Source: Acidimicrobiaceae bacterium (lineage in GTDB: Bacteria > Actinomycetota > Acidimicrobiia > Acidimicrobiales > RAAP-2). From it: a DNA stretch of 32,549 nucleotides. This document shows, piece by piece, positions 7,263 through 15,683 of the stretch; the first letter of the stretch is position 1, and the number at the start of each line of letters is the position of its first letter. The notes beneath the pieces were generated by a model. The model ran no database searches, had not been told where the DNA came from, and saw only the letters and a program-made list of their open reading frames with translations. The stretch covers positions 1 to 32,549 of the forward strand of contig DAHUZT010000129.1 in assembly GCA_027315005.1 (NCBI GenBank). The letters run 5' to 3'. Both the position numbers and the translations under genes were made by a program.

Positions 7263-8056
7263 TGGCCACGTTCTCGGCCAAGGACGTGCAGCATCTTCGC
7301 CAGCTGACAGGTGTGGGGATGCTCGACTCCAAGCGTGCACTCGAAGCCAACGACGGCGACACGAACCGTGCGGTGACCTGGCTCCGCGAGCAGGGACTGG
7401 CCGGTTCGGCCAGGCGGGAGGATCGTGACGCGTACGAAGGGACGGTGGCGGTGGCCAGGTCGGGCCGCGCCGCCGCAATCGTGCAGTTGCGTTCGGAGAC
7501 CGACTTCGTGGCGAAGTCCGACGAATTCGTGGATCTGACGAACGAGCTCGCCGCCACCGTCGCCGATCAGGGAGTCGACGCGGTGGAGCGGCACGTAGCC
7601 CGGATCGGGGATCTCAATGCCACCCTCAAGGAGAACATCTCGTTGGGTCGCGTGGTTCGTGTCGAAGCCCCCGAAGATGGTGTGGTGGATTCCTATCTGC
7701 ATCTGCAGGCCGGCCGGGGGGTGAACGCCGTCGTGGTGGCTCTGGACGGGGGCACCCCCGAGCTGGCCCATGATGTCGCCGCTCACATCGCGTTCGCCCG
7801 TCCCACCTACATCACCCGCGACGAGGTTCCAGAGGAGGAGATAGCGGCCGAGCGGGAGACCGTCGAGAAGATCGCCCGCAACGAGGGCAAGCCGGACGCG
7901 GCGCTCCCGAAGATCGTCGACGGGCGCCTGAACGGATGGTTCAAGGAGCGGGTCTTGGTGGATCAGGCGTTTGTGAAGGATGAGAAGCAGACCATCGGCA
8001 AGCTCCTCGGCCCGGCACGCGTGATCCGGTTCGAGCAGGTCGTCGTCGGCGACTGA
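7262..8056 (+). CDS. tsf: Elongation factor Ts
   Basis: Guanine nucleotide exchange factor for EF-Tu. The 264-residue protein has the N-terminal UBA-like domain (residues 1-45, with LRQLTGVGMLDSKRALEAND) and the EF-Tu-contacting TDFVAKS motif (80-86), followed by the core domains. It starts with GTG overlapping the rpsB stop by one base. GGGGAG (7248-7253) inside rpsB is placed 8 bases upstream. Co-transcription with rpsB is expected from this junction and from the wide conservation of the pair. Confidence 0.97.
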   Translation: MATFSAKDVQHLRQLTGVGMLDSKRALEANDGDTNRAVTWLREQGLAGSARREDRDAYEGTVAVARSGRAAAIVQLRSETDFVAKSDEFVDLTNELAATVADQGVDAVERHVARIGDLNATLKENISLGRVVRVEAPEDGVVDSYLHLQAGRGVNAVVVALDGGTPELAHDVAAHIAFARPTYITRDEVPEEEIAAERETVEKIARNEGKPDAALPKIVDGRLNGWFKERVLVDQAFVKDEKQTIGKLLGPARVIRFEQVVVGD

Positions 8057-8060
8057 ACCA

Positions 8061-8783
8061 GTGGTGGTCGATGGGCGGCGCATCGTCTTGAAGCTGTCGG
8101 GTGAGGCGTTGGCCTCTTCGGCCTCGGACGAGACCATCGACGCGATCGTGGTCGAGCGGTTGGCCGTGGAGATCGCCGAGACCCGATCCGACCTGGGACT
8201 CGAACTGGCGGTCATGGTCGGAGGTGGAAACATCTGGCGGGGAACTACCGGAGCAGGGGCGGGCATGGACCGGGCCACATCGGACACGATGGGGATGCTG
8301 GCCCCCGTCATCAATGCCCTGGCCCTCCAGGACGCCCTCGAGCACCATGGTCAGCCGACCCGGGTGCTGTCGGCTGTGCACATGGCAGAGGTGGCCGAAC
8401 CGTACATCCGTCGCCGGGCGATCCGTCATCTGGAGAAGGGCCGGGTGGTGGTGTTCGCCGCCGGCATGGGGAACCCCTACTTCACCACCGACACCTCTGC
8501 CGCCTTGCGTGCAGCGGAGATCGAGGCGGGACTGCTGTGCAAGGGCACCCATGGCGGAGTGGACGGTGTCTACTCGGCTGACCCCCGGATCGATCGGAAC
8601 GCCGTCCGCTACGACGAGATCTCCTTCAAGGAGGTGGTCGCGAAGGACCTCCGGGTGATGGATCTGACCGCCATCACCTTCTGCATGGACAACGGGCTGC
8701 CGATCCGGGTCTTCGACCTGATGAGTCCCGGCAATCTGGCGAAGGCGCTGGCCGGTGATGCCATCGGAACCCTGGTCCGATGA
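8061..8783 (+). CDS. pyrH: UMP kinase
   Basis: Amino acid kinase family enzyme that phosphorylates UMP to UDP in pyrimidine nucleotide synthesis. The 240-residue hexameric-type protein shows KLSGEAL (11-17), GGGNIWRG (from about 54), the UMP-binding region DRATSDTMGMLAPVINALAL, and the C-terminal DNGLPIRVFDL. It starts with GTG 4 bp after the tsf stop, without a clear Shine-Dalgarno, so reinitiation after tsf is likely. Its place between tsf and frr is conserved across bacteria. Confidence 0.97.
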   Translation: MVVDGRRIVLKLSGEALASSASDETIDAIVVERLAVEIAETRSDLGLELAVMVGGGNIWRGTTGAGAGMDRATSDTMGMLAPVINALALQDALEHHGQPTRVLSAVHMAEVAEPYIRRRAIRHLEKGRVVVFAAGMGNPYFTTDTSAALRAAEIEAGLLCKGTHGGVDGVYSADPRIDRNAVRYDEISFKEVVAKDLRVMDLTAITFCMDNGLPIRVFDLMSPGNLAKALAGDAIGTLVR

Positions 8784-8845
8784 ACCTCCAGGTCCGCCCA
8801 CTCCACCGGATGAAGCCGGCGCCTCGTGACTACGCTGGGTGTTCG

Positions 8846-9415
8846 ATGGACGAAGACCTGACCGGACTGGTGGTGTCAGAAGCGCGGGATCACATGGCCA
8901 GAGCCGTGGAGCATACCCGGGCCGAATTCGGAACGATTCGGACCGGTCGGGCTTCCCCCGCCCTGGTCGAGCATGTGAAAGTCGACTATTACGGCACCGA
9001 GACCGAGCTTCGCCAGATCGCCGGCTTCAGCGTGCCGGAGGCCCGGCTGCTGGTCGTCGCCCCCTACGACAAGGGTGCACTGGGCGCCATCGAGAAGGCC
9101 CTGCAGAGTTCCGATCTGGGTATCACCCCTTCGAACGACGGCGCGGTCATCCGCTTGAACTTCCCGGTACCCACCGAGCAGCGTCGCAAGGAGCTCGTGA
9201 AGATGGTCCGGCACAAGGCCGAGGAGGGGAAAGTGAGCGTTCGCAACGTGCGTCGCGCCGCCCGTCAGGACCTCGAGTCCATGCAGAAGGACGGCGACAT
9301 CTCGACGGACCAGCTCAAAGGGGTGGAGAAGGATCTGGAACGGTGCACCCAGGACCAGGTGGCGGCGATCGACAAGCTGCTCGTGCACAAAGAGCAAGAG
9401 CTCCTCGAGATCTGA
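8846..9415 (+). CDS. frr: Ribosome recycling factor
   Basis: Releases ribosomes from mRNA with EF-G after termination. From the ATG at 8846 the product is 189 residues, close to the usual 185, with the conserved FGTIRTGRASPALVEHV near residues 29-45 and the C-terminal helical bundle strand. The frame stays open to an ATG at 8780 that overlaps the pyrH stop (ATGA), which would add 22 non-conserved residues. I prefer 8846 on length and alignment. A TACGCT hexamer at 8831-8836 could be a -10 for a nearly leaderless transcript. Confidence 0.94.
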   Translation: MDEDLTGLVVSEARDHMARAVEHTRAEFGTIRTGRASPALVEHVKVDYYGTETELRQIAGFSVPEARLLVVAPYDKGALGAIEKALQSSDLGITPSNDGAVIRLNFPVPTEQRRKELVKMVRHKAEEGKVSVRNVRRAARQDLESMQKDGDISTDQLKGVEKDLERCTQDQVAAIDKLLVHKEQELLEI

Positions 9416-9463
9416 ACCCGTCCCGGAGCCAGTCACTCCGGGCGGTGGGAGGGATTTGCAGAC

Positions 9464-11767
9464 GTGGAAGACGTCCGAGACCAGCCGGATGACGAGGTGA
9501 CCGAGACCGGCACTCCTCCAGCGCGACCCGAACCGGTGGGCCCGATCAGTGAGCGGGTGCGCATCGTCGGCGCCGAACCGGCCGGGGAGAGCACGATCGA
9601 GCTTCCGGTCGTCCGTACCGATTCGCCGCGCGATGCTCCAGAGCGCGAGGGCACCGGACCGGGAACGACCGAGCCGGTCGAGTGGGATGAAGAGATCCCA
9701 TGGTTCGGCACCGAGCCTCCCGACAGGACCGAGCCTCCCGACAGGACCGTGGAGCCGAGCCCTGAGCTGATCGATGTTCCGGACCGGGATGAGGAATCGG
9801 AAGGCGGATCACCCTCGGTGCGACTGATCGATGAGCCTGTCGAACCGGTGCCGGAGGGTCGTGCCGTCGAACCGGTCGTACCTGGGCAGACCGCCGTGCC
9901 GACGCCGACAGCGGTGTCCACCGAGCTCCCGCACTGGACCGAACCGCCCACCGGTCAGGTGCCTGCCGTCCTGTCCCGAGACGGTGGAGATGAGGGCGTT
10001 GGCCAGGGAGTCAGCGGGCCGACCTGGCGAGAGGAGGATGCCGACTGGGAGGCCCACGAAGAGGAATTCGAGCCGAGTATGTTCGCCGACGAGGAGTTTG
10101 CGGTGGGCTCGCTCGACGAGACCAATCGAACCGACGCGGACCGCCGACCCTGGGAATTCGATCTGGAGACAGAGCCGCGGACCCTCGTGCAAGAACCGGT
10201 TACCGAGCCGGTGGAGATCGTGGGACCGGTGGTGGACAGGAGCGACCGGCCGAAGGGCACCGAGCGTCGTTCCTCCACGTCGCAGAGGCCTGGGCCGCGC
10301 AAGCCAGCCGGTGAACCGGTCCCCACCTCCGTCACCCCGGCGGTTGCTCGGGTACCAGACGACGAGCCCGGAGCTCCTGCCGATGAGCTGCCTGCCGATG
10401 AGGAGCTGTTCACCGAACGTCCGCGTCCGAGCGGTGTCCCGCGATCGGGCAGGCCCCGGAGTAGTGGATTGCGGCCGGAGCGCATCCGGGCGAAGCGCCC
10501 TGATGATGTCGACGCGCTGATCGACACCCCGCTGGCGGCGGAACCGCCAGGTGCCTCGGTCACCGAGGTGCCGGGAGCGGGTCGGCGCCGCGGTGGTCTG
10601 GCCGACCTGGCTGCCGCCGACCGTCTCTCCGAGCGCTCCGGAGCGGGGTCCGTGCCCCTCGAGGGTGACGGGATCGAAGGTCCGTGGCCGGACGAGGACT
10701 TGCCGGAGCGCCCGCGTCGAGCAGGTAGTAGGTGGCGCCGGGCGGCGCGGCGGCCCCCGGGCGGCGGTGACGAACCGCCGGTTGAGGCAACCCGAGAGGC
10801 CACCCTCGCCCGGGCCGCGCCGGCAGCTCCGCGAGAGACGGTCCCCGGTCGCGCACCGGCCGGCATCGAGCCCGTCAGTGGGGGCCCACCGGACCCCAAG
10901 CGGGTCGAGGTCGGCGCGATGCTGGCCGCCTCGAAGGCCGACCGCCGGCCCGATAGCTCGATCGGGGTGCGGGTGGGAACCGGGCTGGGCGTGGCCGTGA
11001 TCGCCCTGGTGGCGTTCAAGTTGGGAACGGTCACCTCCCTGCTGCTCAGCGTGGTGGTGGTCACCATCGCTGCCGGCGAGTGCTTTGGCGCCCTGCGACG
11101 AGCCGGCTACCACCCGGCCACGCTGATGGGTCTCACCGGGACCGTGCTTCTGGTGGTCGGGGCCTACTTGAAGGGCGTCGGCGCCTTTCCGTTGATCATG
11201 GTCCTGGTCTTCGTCTTCACCCTGCTGTGGTACCTGTTCGGGATCGAACGAGGGTCGCCGGTGGCCGGCGCCGCCGCCACCCTGTTGACCTTCGGCTGGG
11301 TGTCGGTTCTCGGCGCATACGCTGGGCTGCTCCTTGCACCCTCGGAGTTCCCCGACCGGACCGGAATCGCGTTGCTGCTCGGCGCGATCATCGCCACCGT
11401 TGCCAATGATGTGGGTGCCCTGGCCATCGGCAGCTGGTTCGGTCGTCACCCCCTGGCCTCGGGTATCAGCCCGAACAAGACCTGGGAGGGTCTGCTCGGC
11501 GGAGCGGTGGCTTCCATCGTCATCTCGGCTGTCGTGGTGGGTGCGATCCATCCCTGGAACATCTCGCATGCTGCTCTGCTCGGTGTGGTGGTGGCGGTGG
11601 TGGCACCAATCGGTGATCTGTGCGAATCACTCCTCAAACGGGACCTGAGGCGCAAGGATATGGGCAGCATGCTGCCCGGCCACGGCGGCGTCATGGATCG
11701 GGTCGACGCCCTCCTCTTCGTGCTGCCCGCCACCTACTACCTGGTGCGCGCGCTCCATATCGCCTGA
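9464..11767 (+). CDS. cdsA: Phosphatidate cytidylyltransferase with a long N-terminal extension
   Basis: Makes CDP-diacylglycerol from phosphatidate and CTP at the membrane. The C-terminal part (about 498-767) is a complete CdsA with several hydrophobic membrane segments and the signature SLLKRDLRRKDMGSMLPGHGGVMDRVD (split: SLLKRDLRRKDMGS then MLPGHGGVMDRVD). The first roughly 485 residues are hydrophilic, rich in Glu, Pro, Arg, Thr and Val, and probably disordered. They include an exact duplication of TEPPDR. An internal ATG at 10919 would give a normal 282-residue CdsA, but then 1.5 kb would be non-coding, and the frame is open throughout. Actinobacterial CdsA often has a disordered N-terminus, though usually much shorter. 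The GTG at 9464 follows GGTGGGAGGG at a rather long spacing. Confidence 0.9.
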   Translation: MEDVRDQPDDEVTETGTPPARPEPVGPISERVRIVGAEPAGESTIELPVVRTDSPRDAPEREGTGPGTTEPVEWDEEIPWFGTEPPDRTEPPDRTVEPSPELIDVPDRDEESEGGSPSVRLIDEPVEPVPEGRAVEPVVPGQTAVPTPTAVSTELPHWTEPPTGQVPAVLSRDGGDEGVGQGVSGPTWREEDADWEAHEEEFEPSMFADEEFAVGSLDETNRTDADRRPWEFDLETEPRTLVQEPVTEPVEIVGPVVDRSDRPKGTERRSSTSQRPGPRKPAGEPVPTSVTPAVARVPDDEPGAPADELPADEELFTERPRPSGVPRSGRPRSSGLRPERIRAKRPDDVDALIDTPLAAEPPGASVTEVPGAGRRRGGLADLAAADRLSERSGAGSVPLEGDGIEGPWPDEDLPERPRRAGSRWRRAARRPPGGGDEPPVEATREATLARAAPAAPRETVPGRAPAGIEPVSGGPPDPKRVEVGAMLAASKADRRPDSSIGVRVGTGLGVAVIALVAFKLGTVTSLLLSVVVVTIAAGECFGALRRAGYHPATLMGLTGTVLLVVGAYLKGVGAFPLIMVLVFVFTLLWYLFGIERGSPVAGAAATLLTFGWVSVLGAYAGLLLAPSEFPDRTGIALLLGAIIATVANDVGALAIGSWFGRHPLASGISPNKTWEGLLGGAVASIVISAVVVGAIHPWNISHAALLGVVVAVVAPIGDLCESLLKRDLRRKDMGSMLPGHGGVMDRVDALLFVLPATYYLVRALHIA
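9710..9745 (+). repeat. 18-bp tandem duplication inside the cdsA extension
   Basis: An 18-bp unit (9710-9727) is exactly repeated at 9728-9745, encoding TEPPDR twice in the low-complexity N-terminus. Confidence 0.93.
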
Positions 11768-11787
11768 GGTTCGGGCAGGCTTGAGTG

Positions 11788-13041
11788 ATGGGCTCCCCGA
11801 CCGCCGCCACCCGGTCCGTGCCGCAGGTGGTGCAGGCATCGGAGCGGGCCGGATCGGTCCCAGGCGCCGACGGTCTCGTTGCCGTGAGCCTTCTCGGTTC
11901 GACCGGATCGATCGGTACGCAGTGCATCGAGGTGATCGAGTCCTGTCCCGACCGGTTCGAGGTCGTCGCGCTCGGAGCGAACCATTCCATCGACCGTCTC
12001 GCCCAACAGGCCCAGCGATTCCACCCTCGGGTCGTGGCACTGGCTGATCCGACCCGGGCCGACCGGCTGGCCTCGATGCTGCCAAGCGGAACGGAATTGC
12101 TCACCGGGGCACACGCTCTGGCCGAGATCGCCACCACCGGGGATGTGGTGGTGAATGGGATCGTCGGGTTCGCCGGACTGCCGGTTACCCTGGCCGCGCT
12201 CAATTCCGGTCGCCGGTTGGCGCTGGCCAACAAGGAGTCGATCATTGCAGGTGGCCCGGTCGTCCGGCAGGCCAGGACGACCGGGGGCGCGGAGATCATC
12301 CCCGTCGACTCGGAGCACTGTGCCCTGCACCAGTGCCTGCGTTCCGGCGGCGCCTCCGAAGTGGGTCGCCTGATCCTGACCGCCTCGGGAGGGCCCTTCC
12401 GAGGTTGGACGGACGACCAGCTTGCCACCGTCGACGTCGAGGGCGCCCTCTCCCATCCGACCTGGACGATGGGACCGAAGATCACCGTGGACTCCTCCAC
12501 CTTGATGAACAAGGGCCTCGAGGTCATCGAGGCACACGAGCTCTTCGGGCTCGAGGTCGATGCCATCGACGTCCTGGTCCACCCCCAGTCGGTCGTCCAT
12601 TCGATGGTCGAGTTCTGCGACGGGGCCACGATTGCCCAGCTCTCCCTGCCCGACATGCGCCTGCCGATCGGCTACGCCCTCGGCCATCCCGACCGGCTGC
12701 CGGTTCCGTTCGGTTCCATCGACTGGGCGGTCCTCGGCGGGCTGTCGTTCGAGGAGCCGGATCGTGTCCGATTCCCGTGCCTAAACCTGGCCTATCAGGC
12801 CGGCCGGACCGGCGACCTGGCGCCGGCCTGGCTGAGCGCGGCCAACGAGGTGGCAGTGGAGGCGTTCCTGGGGCGACGGATCTCATGGAGCGCCATTTCC
12901 GAGGTGGTCGGAACCACACTCGATCGCTACGATCCACCGAGCCCGTCGGCTACGGGACGTACGGTCGACGACGTGCTCGAAGCCGACGCCCGTTCACGGC
13001 AGTGGGCGGCCAAGGCGGTACGCGGCAAGGAGGCAGCGTGA
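11788..13041 (+). CDS. dxr: 1-deoxy-D-xylulose 5-phosphate reductoisomerase
   Basis: Second enzyme of the MEP isoprenoid pathway, converting DXP to MEP with NADPH and a divalent metal. The 417-residue protein has the NADPH loop GSTGSIGTQ (37-45), LANKESII, the metal and substrate segment PVDSEHCALHQCL, LTASGGPFRG, HPQSVVHSMVEF and GSIDW. It carries about 30 extra residues before the first strand compared with typical enzymes. I use the ATG at 11788; a GTG one codon upstream (11785) is equally in frame. The stop overlaps the rseP start (GTGA). Together with ispG two genes downstream it forms the usual actinobacterial dxr–rseP–ispG order. Confidence 0.96.
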   Translation: MGSPTAATRSVPQVVQASERAGSVPGADGLVAVSLLGSTGSIGTQCIEVIESCPDRFEVVALGANHSIDRLAQQAQRFHPRVVALADPTRADRLASMLPSGTELLTGAHALAEIATTGDVVVNGIVGFAGLPVTLAALNSGRRLALANKESIIAGGPVVRQARTTGGAEIIPVDSEHCALHQCLRSGGASEVGRLILTASGGPFRGWTDDQLATVDVEGALSHPTWTMGPKITVDSSTLMNKGLEVIEAHELFGLEVDAIDVLVHPQSVVHSMVEFCDGATIAQLSLPDMRLPIGYALGHPDRLPVPFGSIDWAVLGGLSFEEPDRVRFPCLNLAYQAGRTGDLAPAWLSAANEVAVEAFLGRRISWSAISEVVGTTLDRYDPPSPSATGRTVDDVLEADARSRQWAAKAVRGKEAA

Positions 13042-14375
13042 CCGTGGCCGACCGGGGCCGGGGTCGGGAGCCCCGGTCCGACTCTCGAGACGTCGGGCCC
13101 GAGGACGGGCCGAGCGATCAGGTCGGACCAGCCCGACGGCCGGCGATCCAGCTGGTGGTTGCGGTGGTGGCGATCGTGGCCCTGGCGGTTTCGACCGGGG
13201 CCACCGATCTGCTGATCGTGATCGCCGCGGTCGTGGCCATCGTCATGCTGCACGAGCTCGGCCACCTCCTGGCGGCCAAGCGCGGTGGCATGAAGGTCAC
13301 CGAGTACTTCCTCGGGTTCGGACCGCGCCTGTGGTCGATCCGGCGGGGGGAGACCGAGTACGGGGTGAAGGCGTTTCCACTGGGCGGCTACGTGAAGATC
13401 CCCGGGATGACCAATCTGGAGGATGTCGATCCGGCCGACGAGGCCCGCAGCTACCGTCAACAACCGTTTCGGTACCGGTTGCTCGTGGCGGTGGCCGGCT
13501 CGGGCATGCACTTCCTGATGGCCTTCGTGCTGCTCTGGTCCCTCCTCGCCTTCGTCGGCACGGGGAACCCGAACCACGTGCAGGTCCAGGCGCTCCAAGA
13601 GGTGGCCGGTCGGCCGGGTCCGGCCCAGACGGCGGGGGTCAAGGTCGGGGACATCATCGATTCGGTCGACGGCAGGGCGGTCGGGGGTGACGTCGGGCTG
13701 CTGACCGCGCTGTTGCACGATCACCCCGACCAGCCGGTCACCATGGTGGTCGAGCGCGGGGGGGTGCGACACTCCCTCGTCGTCGTCCCCGCCAACGGCC
13801 GAACCGATCACGAACCCGGGGTGGTGGCACCGTCCGGCTTGGCACCCTACGGCGTCATCGGGGTGAGCCTCGGTGAACCCACGCAGCGTACCCCACCACT
13901 GCAGGCGTTCGGCTCGACGGTCACCGGACTGGTCCGGTACACCGGGGCGACCGTGGCTGGGGTCGCCCATCTCTTCTCCCCTGGCGGCGTGGTCTCCCGC
14001 TTCCATCAGGCGGTGAGCGCCAAGGCCGCCAACCGGGCCGCGGCGAACGGTACCCGGGTCGAATCGGTGGTGGGGGCGGTCCGCACGGCCACCCAGGCGG
14101 CCCAAGCCGGCATCGGAGCTTTCCTCGCCATCTTGGTCTCCCTCAACCTCTTCCTCGGCGTCTTCAACCTCTTTCCGATGCTGCCGCTCGACGGCGGGCA
14201 CGTGGCCATTGCCGTCTACGAGAAGATCCGGACCGGCAGGCACCGGATCGCCTATCACGCCGACGCGGCCAAACTGATGCCGTTCACCTGGTTGATGTTG
14301 CTCTTCATAGGAGTGCTGTTCGCCACGGCACTGGTCACCGACATCCTCCATCCGATGGCCAACCCGTTCCGTTGA
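13038..14375 (+). CDS. rseP: Site-2 protease RseP (zinc metalloprotease)
   Basis: Intramembrane protease that cleaves transmembrane anti-sigma factors or signal peptides after a first cut. The 445-residue product has the zinc motif HELGH (72-76) in a membrane segment, a central PDZ domain (about 185-265, around AGVKVGDIIDSVDGRAV) and the third-ligand motif NLFPMLPLDGGH near residue 380. Membrane helices sit at about 36-52, 57-80, 155-175, 360-380 and the C-terminus. The GTG start overlaps the dxr stop and follows a perfect AAGGAGG. About 30 hydrophilic residues precede the first helix, which is unusual. The open frame upstream within dxr is a shadow. Confidence 0.95.
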   Translation: MTVADRGRGREPRSDSRDVGPEDGPSDQVGPARRPAIQLVVAVVAIVALAVSTGATDLLIVIAAVVAIVMLHELGHLLAAKRGGMKVTEYFLGFGPRLWSIRRGETEYGVKAFPLGGYVKIPGMTNLEDVDPADEARSYRQQPFRYRLLVAVAGSGMHFLMAFVLLWSLLAFVGTGNPNHVQVQALQEVAGRPGPAQTAGVKVGDIIDSVDGRAVGGDVGLLTALLHDHPDQPVTMVVERGGVRHSLVVVPANGRTDHEPGVVAPSGLAPYGVIGVSLGEPTQRTPPLQAFGSTVTGLVRYTGATVAGVAHLFSPGGVVSRFHQAVSAKAANRAAANGTRVESVVGAVRTATQAAQAGIGAFLAILVSLNLFLGVFNLFPMLPLDGGHVAIAVYEKIRTGRHRIAYHADAAKLMPFTWLMLLFIGVLFATALVTDILHPMANPFR

Positions 14376-14398
14376 TCTCATCGCGAGCACACCAGCCC

Positions 14399-14410
14399 TA
14401 CCATGGAGGC
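14399..14410 (+). promoter_or_regulatory. Candidate leaderless promoter -10 of ispG
   Basis: TACCAT (14399-14404) lies 6 bases before the ATG at 14411. The GGAGG at 14405-14409 is only one base from that ATG, too close to act as a ribosome binding site, so initiation on a leaderless transcript is more likely. Confidence 0.45.
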
Positions 14411-15643
14411 ATGGCACGAACCGGCTGGGACCTCGCCGAGCGGCGCCCTACGCGGCAGATCCACGTGGGAGACGTAGCGGTGGGCGGGGGTGCACCGGTG
14501 ACGGTGCAGTCGATGACGACCTCCAAGACGGCCGATGCCGAGGCAACCTTGGCCCAGATCTACGCGCTGGCGGCCGCCGGTTGCGATCTTGTCCGGTGTA
14601 CGTGCAATGAGGAGGCGGCGGCCGAGGGGCTGGCCCGAATCGTCCCCCGGTCACCGGTTCCGATCATCGCCGACATCCACTTCCACCACGAGATGGCCCT
14701 GGCTGCACTGGAGGCTGGGGTGAAGGGCCTTCGGCTCAACCCGGGCAATCTGCGCAAGGAGGTGGAGATCAAGCAGGTGGCCGCAGAGGCGAGGGACCGC
14801 GGCGTCCCGATCCGCATCGGGGTCAATGCCGGTTCGCTCCACCCGGACCTGTTCAAGCGGTTTGGTGGGGCGACGGCCGAAGCTCTCGTGGAATCGGCCC
14901 GCATGGAGCTGGAATACTTCGCCGAGGTCGGTTTCGATGACGGGAAGATCTCGGTAAAGGCGTCGTCCGTGCCGCGCATGATCGATGCCTACCGCCTCGC
15001 GTCGGAGACCTTCGATCATCCACTCCACCTCGGGGTGACCGAGGCCGGTCCACCTCCGGCCGGGCTGCTGAAGGGTACAGCGGGCATCGCTACCCTTCTC
15101 TCCGAGGGCATCGGCGACACCATCCGATATTCGCTGACCGCCGACCCGGTGGAAGAGGCGAAGGCGGGTCGCCAATTGCTCGAAGCGCTCGGTCTCCGCG
15201 AGCGGCGCGACCTCGATCTCATAGCCTGTCCGAGCTGCGGTCGTGCGGAGATCGACGTGATCGCGGTGGCCCAGGCCGCGCAGAAGGCGCTCGAGGGTCG
15301 GAACCTCCCCATCCAGGTCGCGGTGATGGGATGTGTGGTGAATGGTCCGGGAGAGGCTCGCAGTGCTGATCTGGGGATCGCCGCAGGTCGCCACCGGGGC
15401 CACCTGTTCATCAAAGGGAAGATCGTCCGGGTGGTGCCCGAGGACGAAATGGTCGACGCGTTGGTCAACGAGGCCGAGCAGCTGGTCGTCCAGGGGGCAG
15501 AGGCTCGGCTGGCAGCCGCCGATGCCGGCGCCGAGGCCGCGGCCGAAGCCGACCGCCTGGCACTCCTCGATGACAAGGGGGCCGATGCGAATGCGTCGGA
15601 GACCAGGGTCGAGCTCATCCGCAAGAAGTTCGGAGCCGATTGA
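14411..15643 (+). CDS. ispG: 4-hydroxy-3-methylbut-2-enyl diphosphate synthase (flavodoxin/ferredoxin)
   Basis: [4Fe-4S] enzyme of the MEP pathway that converts MEcPP to HMBPP. The 410-residue protein has the TIM barrel (VTVQSMTTSKTAD, DIHFH, LRLNPGN) and the cluster ligands Cys273 and Cys276 (ACPSCGR) and Cys308 (MGCVVNGPGE), plus Glu315. After the catalytic part it has an Ala/Glu/Asp-rich tail of about 50 residues, longer than in most bacterial IspG. The start is the ATG at 14411; an upstream TTG overlapping the rseP stop (14372) adds only unconserved residues. Confidence 0.96.
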   Translation: MARTGWDLAERRPTRQIHVGDVAVGGGAPVTVQSMTTSKTADAEATLAQIYALAAAGCDLVRCTCNEEAAAEGLARIVPRSPVPIIADIHFHHEMALAALEAGVKGLRLNPGNLRKEVEIKQVAAEARDRGVPIRIGVNAGSLHPDLFKRFGGATAEALVESARMELEYFAEVGFDDGKISVKASSVPRMIDAYRLASETFDHPLHLGVTEAGPPPAGLLKGTAGIATLLSEGIGDTIRYSLTADPVEEAKAGRQLLEALGLRERRDLDLIACPSCGRAEIDVIAVAQAAQKALEGRNLPIQVAVMGCVVNGPGEARSADLGIAAGRHRGHLFIKGKIVRVVPEDEMVDALVNEAEQLVVQGAEARLAAADAGAEAAAEADRLALLDDKGADANASETRVELIRKKFGAD

Positions 15644-15683
15644 CCGCCGATCACCTGGTCGCCCCCCGATAACGTAGCGGCCA

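Noticed and set aside
9809-11569. 586-codon minus-strand frame opposite cdsA
   Set aside because: Antisense shadow with no domain; the plus-strand frame includes the complete CdsA signature.
12333-13037. Long open frame upstream of rseP inside dxr
   Set aside because: It lies in another frame of dxr, and rseP has a perfect ribosome binding site and a start at 13038.
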